22,899 nt of DNA from contig LT649499.1 of NCBI GenBank assembly GCA_900128395.1, positions 1 through 22,899 of the forward strand, written 5' to 3'. The notes under the pieces are model-generated. The model made no database searches, was not told where the DNA came from, and saw only the letters and a list, made by a program, of their open reading frames with translations. This document shows positions 1 to 8,328 of this stretch, in pieces. A program made the translations under genes and the position numbers. Numbering within the stretch: position 1 is the first letter of the stretch; the number at the start of each line of letters is the position of its first letter. The DNA is from Stramenopiles sp. TOSAG23-2. Lineage: Eukaryota > Sar.

Positions 1-692
1 CATATAGCACATTTCGGTATTTTATACTTGTTACAATATGAAAAATCGATTTTTTCAATGTCCCTTTTTTTTTGTCCATAACACAGCATGGTTTATTTTT
101 ATTTTATAGTTGCTAAAATATGAAAAAAAAATCTATCAAATGTCCCCTCATGTAATAGCATTACGATGATTTTATTGTACTTGTTACAATATTATTTTTT
201 GTATTTTATTGTAGTATCAAAAAGAAATAAACAATTGCAGGTGGATACCATTGCTAACATAGAGTTACCATTAAATTAAACGACTTTTACGATGAAATAG
301 CATTATTATTGTAATTACCTGCTAAAATATGATAACATGACAATATCAGTACCAACAAATAGAGTATTAAAACATCATCATTTCGATTCCGAAGAACAAA
401 AGCTAGTTTTTTTTCGGTATTTTACCTTAAATATATTTTAATTTTTGTTGCCGTCAGAATTTCGAAACAAAATATTTTGCCTTTCTCCTCGGATTTTATG
501 TCGATAAAGCCATATTGATAGGTACTTTTATTTAACTCTACCAATTGCATACTCCAGAATATTTTGTGAAAATTCTCTGTTTCTGTCCTTAAATTAATTT
601 CTGGACAGGGGTTCCAGCCTCATCGGGCCTTTCAGGTAAATAAAATAAATAATAATAATTACAAAACATCAATAACAATCAGAAATGTCCAA
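1..692. other. AT-rich leader region with short dispersed repeats
   Basis: No convincing complete gene. Short motifs recur: CTTGTTACAATAT near 28 and 180, GCTAAAATATGA near 112 and 332, TTCGGTATTTTA near 14 and 413, and AATAGCATT near 163 and 297. Read on the minus strand, the second motif is TCATATTTTAGC, which resembles an intron 3' end. A minus-strand open frame without an initiator covers 422-619 and ends next to a donor-like AAG|GTAA. A GC-richer patch sits at 601-635, and its end (TTTCAG|GTAAAT, donor at 636) could start a 5'-UTR intron ending at CAATCAG (682), just before the first gene. All splice readings here are inference. Confidence 0.35.
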
Positions 693-717
693 ATGGAAAA
701 AGTTTGGAAAGAAGTGA
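685..717 (+). promoter_or_regulatory. possible 10-codon uORF overlapping the first gene's start
   Basis: An ATG at 685 lies 8 bases before the ATG at 693 in another frame. It encodes ten residues and stops at TGA (715-717). A scanning ribosome would meet it first, which either damps translation of the tubulin-ligase-like gene or means the working start lies further in. The in-frame ATG at 729 (Met13) has adenine at -3 and G at +4, a better context than 693. The frame is read directly from the sequence; regulation is inference. Confidence 0.3.
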
Positions 718-1805
718 AAAAGAGAAAAATGGCAAGTTTAACAACATCAAATGTTGCAACGACGCATTTACAAGTAAAGGAGAAGATAGAGGAAAACAAT
801 AATAGAACTTCAACGACCGGTGGTGCAATACGATCCACAGAACTTAGTAAACGATGGAAAGAAATAAATTGGCAAGATGTGTTTGAAGGTAAAATAACTT
901 GTAACCGTCTATTTGTTCGTTCTGCTATTATACGTAAAGACTTGTTACCACAATATGCATGTATTCATCAACTTCCTAGTACATGTGTCCAATCAATTGA
1001 TGAAATTGTTAAATTTATAAGTGAGATTAGTAGCCTTGATGATGGTAACAATAATAATAATGAAAATACCACTACAAAAAACAATAATTATTATTGTGGA
1101 TATGTATTAAAACCAACAGATTCTAGTAATGCATTTGGTGTATTATTTTTCAATGACCCAATGAATGATAAACGCGTATTAGAAGCTATAGAAGAGCACG
1201 GGAGAATGATTTTACAACCATATCCACGTCCATTTCTGTATCAAAATAAATATAAATTCCATTTAAGAATGATGATGTTATTAGTAGGTGATTTAGATGT
1301 ATATGTACACAAAAAACCGCGAATGTTAATAGCAACAAAAGAGTGGAATTACGAAGATAGAAATTGGGATAATAATTTCATACATATTACAAATCAAAGT
1401 ATAAATGTTAAATGTAATGAATATGATCTTTCAAAGCAAAATATAAAGTTTCATGGACCACAAAGTGGATTCTCGTTGGAATTTAAGAATATGATATTTA
1501 CACAAATGAAAGATATCATCAAGAAATTATTTAAAGACTTGGGAAATAAAGATAATAATGTTAAAAAAAGTGAATTTTTACCTTTGCGTACAAGTTACGA
1601 ATTATATGGAGTAGACTTTTTAGTGAATCAAAAGCATGAAGTAATTTTATTAGAAATAAATCCAGAGCCATCCATGAAAGTATTCAATATGAAAGAACAA
1701 GATCAAATGGTTGGAGCAGATCCATTTCAACGGGTACCATCCACATTTGTTAAAGTATATTCAAAAGAAATGTTAAATGCATTAAATATGTTGAGAGGAA
1801 GATGA
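693..1805 (+). CDS. tubulin-tyrosine ligase family (TTL/TTLL) protein
   Basis: A 370-residue ATP-grasp-type ligase of the TTL family, which adds an amino acid (Tyr, Glu or Gly) to tubulin tails or similar acidic targets. Visible motifs in order: YVLKP near 137-141 (ATP-binding lysine region), LQPYPRPFL near 174-182, KFHLR at 188-192 followed by a hydrophobic strand, HITNQ at 231-235 (family H.TN), and YELYGVDFL at 302-310 with LLEINPEP at 319-326. D308, E321 and N323 match the family's metal-binding D..E.N set. An Asn/Thr-rich insert at about 119-133 precedes the first motif. The length is close to classical TTL rather than the long TTLL enzymes, but substrate and added amino acid cannot be read. 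The first 12 residues are basic and may be untranslated if Met13 (729) is the true start. The next gene is convergent. Confidence 0.88.
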   Translation: MEKVWKEVKKRKMASLTTSNVATTHLQVKEKIEENNNRTSTTGGAIRSTELSKRWKEINWQDVFEGKITCNRLFVRSAIIRKDLLPQYACIHQLPSTCVQSIDEIVKFISEISSLDDGNNNNNENTTTKNNNYYCGYVLKPTDSSNAFGVLFFNDPMNDKRVLEAIEEHGRMILQPYPRPFLYQNKYKFHLRMMMLLVGDLDVYVHKKPRMLIATKEWNYEDRNWDNNFIHITNQSINVKCNEYDLSKQNIKFHGPQSGFSLEFKNMIFTQMKDIIKKLFKDLGNKDNNVKKSEFLPLRTSYELYGVDFLVNQKHEVILLEINPEPSMKVFNMKEQDQMVGADPFQRVPSTFVKVYSKEMLNALNMLRGR

Positions 1806-2371
1806 TATATTGTAATAAAATATGACAAGTGCACAATAGAGGAGGTATGATATAGATTTAGAAGATGTTTTTTGGTATGATATACAAAAGACTTATGAGA
1901 GAAGCGTAAAAACATATATGATAATGTGTGTGTGAAAATCTGTCGCTCTACGTAGAGAATTAATTATATATATATTATATAAAATATAATATATTCTATT
2001 TAATTTTTTATGTGATTACAATATTAACAAAACACATCTCAATCTCTCTCTCTCTACTGTCCTGTGTCTTGTTATTATTCTTTCCCAATTCCTCTTGTGT
2101 GATTTAAAAATATAAAAATTAGAAAAGGAAAATTTTTGTGCATTTCTTGATTGTAAAATTACAACGCGCAACTTCTATTTAAAAATGTATGTGTGCAAAA
2201 ATGTGTTTTTGTTTTTATACCGAAAAAGCTTCTTTATTTATCAAAATATGTTTTTCTTTTCTGCCTTACACAATTTACATTGTCAAAAATAAGACAAGTA
2301 AAAAAGAAAACGATATTGTTTGAAGAAACGAATGTATACATCAATGTAAATATAAAAACATTTTGTGTTTA
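1806..2371. other. convergent 3' intergenic region
   Basis: This lies between the 3' ends of the tubulin-ligase-like gene (+) and the zinc-finger gene (-). It is AT-rich, with a TATATA tract near 1965-1995, a CTCTCTCTCTCTC run near 2044-2055 and several AATAAA/TATAAA-like hexamers that could serve polyadenylation on either strand. A 60-codon plus-strand frame at 2193-2375 has no recognisable domain or coding character, and I treat it as chance. Confidence 0.5.
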
Positions 2372-2893
2372 TTAATCATCTAATAAAGAGGCGTTATTTA
2401 CCTCATAAAAACTCAAAGAGGAGTTTGAGCTACTAAATGATGTTGTACCTTGATTATTATATACCATTGATGACCAACTCCATTTACATTCCCCTGAACA
2501 AAAAGTATCTTCGGATTCGTTGATAAACTGGGAATTACAATGTAAGCAACGTTTTGGTTTCAAAGATCCGACTTTAGCTTTGTCACTATATGTGCCATCA
2601 TATGACTTTGATTTCTTAATTGGTTCTCGGAGTTTCGTCAATCTTCCTCCTTTCTTTTTCTTACCGTTGTTGTGGTTTACAAAATAATCTTCCTTTACAT
2701 ATATACTGCCAGTGGCAGACTTCAAATCATTTGGTACACTTCGTGTACGATTTTTTAGCATATCATTTACTTTCATCTCTTCCGTGATTTCGTCACGATT
2801 AATGGATTCAAATCCTTGCTGAAGAAGAGATGGTGGTGTTATGCTATTTGAAGGTGTTAATGAAGGGTCTTCTGTCGTAGAGGAGGAAGTCAT
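2372..2893 (-). CDS. small FCS-like zinc-finger protein, unknown function
   Basis: A 173-residue hydrophilic protein with one clear motif, C116-x2-C119-x12-C132-x3-C136, reading CLHC ... TFCSGECKWSW. The FCSGEC box resembles the FCS.EC half of plant FLZ and other FCS-type treble-clef fingers, which bind zinc and mediate protein contacts. The spacing between the Cys pairs is shorter than in FLZ, so this is a likeness and not an assignment. The flanks look disordered: a Ser/Thr/Pro-rich N-terminus (1-25), a basic block (77-95, GKKKKGGR) and a Ser-rich C-terminus with acidic end. The start (ATG at 2893) is the only Met before the Thr/Ser run. It is divergent from the TOG gene over a gap of about 1 kb. 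The gene looks real; its role is unknown. Confidence 0.72.
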   Translation of the reverse strand: MTSSSTTEDPSLTPSNSITPPSLLQQGFESINRDEITEEMKVNDMLKNRTRSVPNDLKSATGSIYVKEDYFVNHNNGKKKKGGRLTKLREPIKKSKSYDGTYSDKAKVGSLKPKRCLHCNSQFINESEDTFCSGECKWSWSSMVYNNQGTTSFSSSNSSLSFYEVNNASLLDD

Positions 2894-3926
2894 GGTGATG
2901 ATGATAATGTGATATTGGTTCGAAAGATATTATTATATATATATTATGTAGAAATCTTTCTTTGTTTTACAAAAATGTTATGTGTATGTATATGTGGCGT
3001 GAATCTAACTTATATTTTAACAATCAATATGTATATTCAATACCATCTATATAATATATATGGATCCTAATCAACTTTTGTAGTAAAGCTATGCATGCAA
3101 TATATATATCTATGACACACCGGATCTTGATATAGCTAACATGGACATAGTATTACATTCATTGTCGAACTAAAAAAGTGAGAAATTTAGTTGTTTCAAC
3201 ATTTATAAGTTAAACGCAATGGTATTTACATATTAATCTAACATTGTAAAATCTCCTCTCTTTTCGTAAGTTCAGCCAATGCCTTCAGCTTACACGTGCT
3301 TTATTTTTTTTTAAACAACATGAAATAGCATTGTGAAATTAAACAATTTGAGGAAGATGACGTCAGGATACCAGAGTATTTTAGATAGACGAATTCGATA
3401 CGGTGATTCTGTAGCGTATGGGAGTTGGATCTTGCCCTGATTGGATGGGATTAAGTGTTGATCATAATTTAGTTAATATATTAATATCATTGATTGAATT
3501 TATATTTGCACATTTCAGATATTATATATTGACAAAATATATGACAGGGGACAAAATAGCACGTTGTCTAACACCGCCATTAACATACAATACAATCCGG
3601 ATTATCAGGATTTGTTTATTTAATAAGGACACAACATGGTTATATGAACACAGCATTGAGCTGCTGTAAAGTGGACGTTGGTATTTTGGAAGCAATTATT
3701 TTGAGTGACCTAGAAATGATCAGCGCATCACCACACACCGCACACCGCACACACCTTTACAAACATATACATACACATACAGTATATAGTTATAGAGCCA
3801 TACACAAATATACACATATAGACAAACGATTATTGAATTTTACTATTATAATTATCTATAGTATCATTTAAATTATTACGTAAATTTATCTACATATACA
3901 AAAAAAAACTACAAATTTATATAATC
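2894..3926. other. 1-kb divergent intergenic region, no confident gene
   Basis: This separates two divergent starts and should hold both promoters. It contains CACACCGCACACCGCACACACC-type repeats near 3731-3752 and an AATAGCATT copy near 3325. Two plus-strand frames (3418-3669 and 3644-3871) have no domain and are probably chance. A GC-richer island at 3357-3440 reads as an ATG-started 27-codon frame (MTSGYQSILDRR...). A GTATGG donor at 3416 and TTTCAG acceptor at 3518 would splice it in frame to the 3519-3669 frame. Nothing in that product is recognisable, so I do not call a gene. Confidence 0.4.
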
Positions 3927-5489
3927 ATGGCACATTTTGCATTTAATAATAAGGTTACATTAACTGTTGATAGTAATAATACAAATATGGATATTACTAT
4001 GCAAGTTGCATCGCCTAGGAAACGGAAAGCAAAAGAGACGTTTGTTATGGATATCAATAAAACTATTGCCAAACGACACAGTCCATGGAATCATAAACAG
4101 CAACAAGCTATTTCAGAACGTAAATTGTCATTAAGATCTGCTTCAAAATTTCGTCCTATACAACAAGCACAACAACAAGAATTACGAATGATGACAAAAA
4201 AGGAAGATCAAAATGTTAACAATTGCAATATTACGACGACGGCAGCAGTAACAACAACAGCAACAACAACAATGAAAACGAAAATGAGGGTTACAGGGAA
4301 ACAAAGCAATAAGAAAACTACAAACATTAATGTACCAGAAGGTGTTGCAAGCAAAGAAGATGTTGTTACGGTATTAACAAGCAATGTGATTAAACCATCG
4401 AAACATCCAATGAAAGAATTAAATTCTACCTTAACACTTTTAAATAGTACAAAATGGTCAGAAACATTTTATGCTATTGAATCGGTTCGACGCCTTGCAA
4501 TTTTTAATAAGGAATTATTAATGCCACATTTAGAACTTGTTATAAATGTTACATTACGAAATTGTATGAATTTACGTTCTGCAATTGCAAAAAATTCGTT
4601 GTATGCTTTAAATGATTTATTTAAAAGTATGAAAGAATCCATTTTATTTCAAAATTTTGACAATAGCAAAAGTAGTAATAATAATAATATTATTCTTCAT
4701 CACCATAGCAACAATAACAACGCTTTTATTAAGAACAACAACGACAACAGTAGCGGTAGAAATAGCAGTAGTAATAATAGTAGTCAAAGTAGCAACGACG
4801 TTAATAAAAATACGCATTCTCCAACCTTGTTGATTAATTCCATTGTTTCAACATTAATTAATAGGACTGTAGCTGATAAAAAATTTCTCCGCGACAATTC
4901 AAATAAAGCACTTTTTACATTAATATCATATGTTCCATGTGAAGAAACATTAAATGCATTGTTGCAATGTGCAAATCATAAACGCTCAAGTGCACGTGGA
5001 CGCGTGGCTATTTTTGTAGAAAAGTGTTTAAATCAAATGGGAAAAGAAAAGATTCAAAAAACGTTTTTAAAAAGTACAAATGATGCTACAACGACCAATG
5101 GGTTAAATCATATGATGACATTGAATGATATAGTTAAAGGATTAATTAAATTATACAATGGTCACGTACAAGATTCACGTATAGGTGCAACTGGTGCATT
5201 GAAACATATTTTTGCTGCTGTTGGAGCAACAAAATTCCAATTTCTCTTAAATCAAATGGTGCATCCAACTGAAAGCAAACGCATTTTCTCTTCTATACAA
5301 CGATTAATTTCAAAGAATGCAAATAGTAGAAAAGGTTCATTGAATCAACGTAATGGTGCCATGTCATTGAAGGAAAAAATAAGACAAAGAAAGAAAATGA
5401 TGATGATGGCTAAAAATTCAAATAACAGCAACAGTAATAATCAATTTGGATGCGTTGTTACGAAACCATCATCAAAACCATCTATATAA
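3927..5489 (+). CDS. TOG/CLASP-N-like HEAT-repeat microtubule-associated protein
   Basis: A 520-residue protein. Residues 1-150 are basic and low-complexity (Gln and Thr runs, KRKAK). From about 155 the helical TOG pattern begins: W177 in a TKWSETF loop, VRRLA (187-191), HLELVINVTLRN (201-212) and LRSAIAKNSLYALNDLF (216-232). It resumes at 300-465 with IVSTLINRTVADKKFLRDN (306-324), an SSARGRVAIF helix and GATGALKHI. Tryptophan plus N-x-RS-x-IAK is characteristic of CLASP_N/TOG domains, which bind tubulin. A single TOG with a basic tail suits TOGARAM/crescerin-like or CLASP-like proteins of axonemes or cortical microtubules. An Asn/Ser/His-rich insert (about 244-298) splits the solenoid. The start ATG follows an A-rich leader (AATCATGG). 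It is convergent with the next gene. The family is fairly sure; the exact subfamily is not. Confidence 0.75.
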   Translation: MAHFAFNNKVTLTVDSNNTNMDITMQVASPRKRKAKETFVMDINKTIAKRHSPWNHKQQQAISERKLSLRSASKFRPIQQAQQQELRMMTKKEDQNVNNCNITTTAAVTTTATTTMKTKMRVTGKQSNKKTTNINVPEGVASKEDVVTVLTSNVIKPSKHPMKELNSTLTLLNSTKWSETFYAIESVRRLAIFNKELLMPHLELVINVTLRNCMNLRSAIAKNSLYALNDLFKSMKESILFQNFDNSKSSNNNNIILHHHSNNNNAFIKNNNDNSSGRNSSSNNSSQSSNDVNKNTHSPTLLINSIVSTLINRTVADKKFLRDNSNKALFTLISYVPCEETLNALLQCANHKRSSARGRVAIFVEKCLNQMGKEKIQKTFLKSTNDATTTNGLNHMMTLNDIVKGLIKLYNGHVQDSRIGATGALKHIFAAVGATKFQFLLNQMVHPTESKRIFSSIQRLISKNANSRKGSLNQRNGAMSLKEKIRQRKKMMMMAKNSNNSNSNNQFGCVVTKPSSKPSI

Positions 5490-6065
5490 TATATAAAGTA
5501 AAAAGAAAATATTACACACAAATCCACACACGTGCAACAGAAAAAAAGGAGGGAAAGACCCAGAGACTATACGTTTTGTGCGTGTTATGTGTACAATTTT
5601 TGGATCTAGGGAACGAGCAGAGGAAGTTTTAAAAAATAAAAACATATGATATAAAAAGCCGTAATATGCACTCGTTCGTATGTGCTTAAAATTTTTTTAC
5701 TACTGACGTAGTGACGTAGTATATGTGGCGTATTTTTTACGAAAAAAATAACGGAGACCGGAGACACGTAAATATATAACGTGAACGAAGCGCGTTCGTA
5801 GAACTATTATTAAATATCCTCTTATTAAAGTTTTCTTTTAAAATATGTGTGTGTGTATTATCTTTTATTTTTTATTGATATTCGCGTATATGCGTATATT
5901 CGTACATATATTTTTTTAAAAAAAGCACAAAAAAAGAGATTTTTAAAATACTGACACACACACTAAAATAAAAAATAAATGTATCATACGACTGCTCGTA
6001 AAAATGATTTTACGTCTCTCTAGAATATTTTGTCCAAGTTTCTTCACCCTATCTATATCTAACAT
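5490..6065. other. convergent 3' intergenic region
   Basis: This lies between two gene 3' ends. It holds a tandem TGACGTAG-TGACGTAG at about 5704-5719, a GGAGACCGGAGAC direct repeat near 5754, GCGTATATGCGTATATTCGTA near 5884-5904, and several A/T homopolymers. A 60-codon frame at 5450-5632 overlaps the TOG gene in another frame and is a shadow. I see no RNA gene. Confidence 0.45.
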
Positions 6066-7028
6066 TTATCGAAATTGACTAATGGTTGTCTTATTATTAT
6101 TATCTATATTTAAACTTGCTAAATACGCTTCTTGTTCTTTCTTAAATCGTTCAGCTTCTTCCTTGGAATCATTTATTCTTGCTTGTATTTTTTCTCTTTC
6201 CTCACGTGCATATGCAGTTTCTATTATTCGCTCATCCAATTCATTTTTAGGTTGTTGTTCATCGGTAACAAAATGATCATTGTTACCATAATGAATCGGA
6301 TTTTTAATGGGACTATTATAAAATGCTGGATTGTAATATTGACTACTACTATTACCATTATCCTTCTTGTATTTATTATTTATCGGTTTAAATGGACTAT
6401 GAATCACTTTTGGGTATCGTTGTTGTGATGATGATGATTCGTATCCATATACATGTTTTTGATGATTCTTATTTTCATTATTGTAGTTGTGATGATTGTT
6501 AAAATTACGATCAGTAGTAAATTGGGAACGACTCGTTTTTTGCGGCTCCTTTTCATTGACTACATTTAAATTACTCAAGTCAACACCTGGTACATTGTTT
6601 GAATCATTTGATTTTGTTTTCTTACTACCACCATATGAATCAATACTATTTCTTTTAATGATACGATTACGAAATAACTTTGCACGTAACTTATCTGCAT
6701 CAAATTTAGTAAAAACGATATCTGGTTGAGGTTCTAAACCAGCAAATGTCTCCCAACCAGTTTGTGGTGGACAACTTAGATCGGATTTTACGCCATAAAA
6801 TGCAGTTGGTAATTTTCCAATAATCCAACCATTTGCAGTTTTCGAAGTGCCAACATTTTCATAGGTCAAGTAATAACCTTGAGTATTTTGATATGCAGGA
6901 AACCCATGTCTCCATTTTGTTTTTTTACATAACCGGTATACACCATCCACTTGTGTTTCACCAGCACCATAGACATATACACGTTTGTATACCGGCGCGG
7001 CATAATTTGTCGAATTACATGCACCCAT
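6066..7028 (-). CDS. N-myristoylated protein with a GAGE...GVY...GW domain
   Basis: A 320-residue protein from the start I prefer, ATG at 7028. It opens MGACNSTN, a textbook N-myristoylation site (Gly2) with an adjacent palmitoylatable Cys4, predicting attachment to a membrane such as plasma or flagellar membrane. The upstream in-frame ATG at 7178 would bury this signal behind 50 hydrophobic/basic residues and is less likely. Residues about 17-105 form a compact domain: VYVYGAGETQVDGVYR, then PAYQNTQGYYLTYEN, NGWIIGKLP, and CPPQTGWETFAGLEPQPDI. This pattern recurs in stramenopile and other algal/protist proteins; its ligand is unknown to me. The middle (about 130-250) is Asn/His/Lys-rich disorder. 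The C-terminus (about 265-305) is a charged helix (AREEREKIQARI, EEAERFKKEQEAYLASL) likely to coil. It is divergent from the RCC1-like gene. Confidence 0.75.
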   Translation of the reverse strand: MGACNSTNYAAPVYKRVYVYGAGETQVDGVYRLCKKTKWRHGFPAYQNTQGYYLTYENVGTSKTANGWIIGKLPTAFYGVKSDLSCPPQTGWETFAGLEPQPDIVFTKFDADKLRAKLFRNRIIKRNSIDSYGGSKKTKSNDSNNVPGVDLSNLNVVNEKEPQKTSRSQFTTDRNFNNHHNYNNENKNHQKHVYGYESSSSQQRYPKVIHSPFKPINNKYKKDNGNSSSQYYNPAFYNSPIKNPIHYGNNDHFVTDEQQPKNELDERIIETAYAREEREKIQARINDSKEEAERFKKEQEAYLASLNIDNNNKTTISQFR

Positions 7029-7740
7029 GTTTTGTAGTTTTGTTTGTAAATATATGTATAGTAGCGCTATACCAGTATACATCATAAATATGTGTATTTT
7101 ATATTTATTATTTTTGAAAAGAAAGTTATTAAGTATATGTGCATGCAAGTACAGCTTCATTTGAAACACTACATGCATGTAACTATGGTAAGCCAGTAAG
7201 CTGGTAAAATAATACTTTTTGCAGTTGCCTTGTATACAAAGCTTGTGAGATTTTTTTCAACGTTCCTTATTACCTGGTAACATAGGAATAGCATTATAAA
7301 TAAAGTTGAAGGGCAGGGTTCATGCGGACCCAAATTGGATCAAAATATGCCGATTATTTATATTTTAAACATGAAAATATCCGATTTTGTTTTTAAAGTA
7401 CAAATTCATAGTTATTTATTAAAAAAAAAATGAAATCACAAAATCCTTTTTTTGAAATTCATTTTTTGGGACCAACTGAGGTTTTGTAATTGTGTGTACC
7501 TGATAGCTTTAATTTTCGTGGCTCGTGCCTTTTTTCTTTGTGTTTTTGCAGATGCAGATCGTTAGCATTCGTTTTACAATATTATATACAAATTTACACT
7601 CACATCATATTATACACATACATCAAGACACAGTAATCAAATACTTATAACAAAGAATTCGCATGTAGGGAAAATTTAAGAAATATCAAGATATACCTTC
7701 ATTTATATGATATATAAAAAATCAAATCTAAAAAAAAAAA
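7029..7740. other. divergent promoter region with leader uORF candidate
   Basis: This region separates the myristoylated-protein gene (-) from the RCC1-like gene (+). A pyrimidine-rich tract ending in TTTTTGCAG (7543-7551) resembles a splice acceptor. It is followed at once by an ATG (7552) opening a 32-codon frame that stops at 7650, a possible leader exon or uORF for the gene at 7741. A GC-richer patch (GGGCAGGGTTCATGCGGACCC, about 7312-7332) is an imperfect inverted repeat (GGGTTC...GGACCC). It is not a tRNA, as no acceptor or anticodon stem can be drawn. An AATAGCATT copy lies near 7288. Confidence 0.4.
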
Positions 7741-8328
7741 ATGATGAAGAGAACAATAAACAATATCATGTTATTATTATTAGTATCAATATATATGATA
7801 TATATTGGCATAGTAGCCGCGTTTATCGATAACTGTCATGAACATTGCATTCATTGCGCAGCAAATGATGGTACTACATGTAAATTATGTCGGCATAATT
7901 TATATTTATACAACGGTACGTGTGTTGAAGCATGCCCAAATGAATACAAAGAAACAGTACAAAATGTAATTGGTGATCAAGGGCATTGGGGCAGAGAGTC
8001 AGGATTAGAGTGCCAAAATAAATTAACAACGACAGGAAATGTTTTGGTGGCCATAGGCGAAGATAAATATGGAGGAGTGCCACCGTACCCCGTAACAAAT
8101 GTAATTCAAGTTGCCATTTCAAATAATTGTGTCGCCTCTTTAAGTTCCGATGGCACTGTGAAAGCGTGGGGTAATTATTATTTGTATGGCCAGTCACACT
8201 GCGGTGGCGTAGGTGGGGAAAATTTCTTCATAACTTCACCAGAAGACGTCCTTCTTATTGCTTTCAATGTTCTCGGCCGTATCGTCAATAGAGTTTGTTT
8301 CTTTGGACTGATAGGTTGTAGACGATGA
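7741..8328 (+). CDS. secreted Cys-rich/RCC1-like protein, 3' end disrupted
   Basis: A 195-residue frame. Residues 1-28 form a hydrophobic signal peptide or membrane anchor (LLLLVSIYMIYIGIVAA). Residues 32-66 carry furin-like spacing, C-x3-C-x2-C...C-x2-C...C-x3-C (NCHEHCIHCA, CKLC, NGTCVEACP), typical of extracellular Cys-rich modules. Residues about 98-152 look like an RCC1 blade: VLVAIGEDKYGG, VIQVAISNNCVASLSSDG, VKAWGNYYLYGQ. An RCC1 protein needs about seven blades, so only the first is present. From residue 158 (base 8213) the frame enters the first copy of a 147-bp duplication that is coding on the opposite strand, and the last 38 residues are antisense noise. I infer that the gene was cut by rearrangement or misassembly at 8212/8213, or that it splices out before that point. 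Signal and Cys-module calls are good; completeness is doubtful. Confidence 0.6.
   Translation: MMKRTINNIMLLLLVSIYMIYIGIVAAFIDNCHEHCIHCAANDGTTCKLCRHNLYLYNGTCVEACPNEYKETVQNVIGDQGHWGRESGLECQNKLTTTGNVLVAIGEDKYGGVPPYPVTNVIQVAISNNCVASLSSDGTVKAWGNYYLYGQSHCGGVGGENFFITSPEDVLLIAFNVLGRIVNRVCFFGLIGCRR

Noticed and set aside
3418-3871. Plus-strand frames 3418-3669 and 3644-3871 as independent genes
   Set aside because: No domain, poor start contexts, His/Thr/Tyr-rich reading of CA/TA repeats. Only the spliced alternative is kept as a weak finding.
7029-7178. 50-residue N-terminal extension of the myristoylated protein
   Set aside because: Met at 7028 creates an MGACNS acylation signal that needs to be N-terminal; the extension is AT-rich leader-like sequence.
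7312-7332. GGGTTC...GGACCC patch as a tRNA T-arm
   Set aside because: The loop does not fit GGTTCRA, and there is no A-box or acceptor stem around it.
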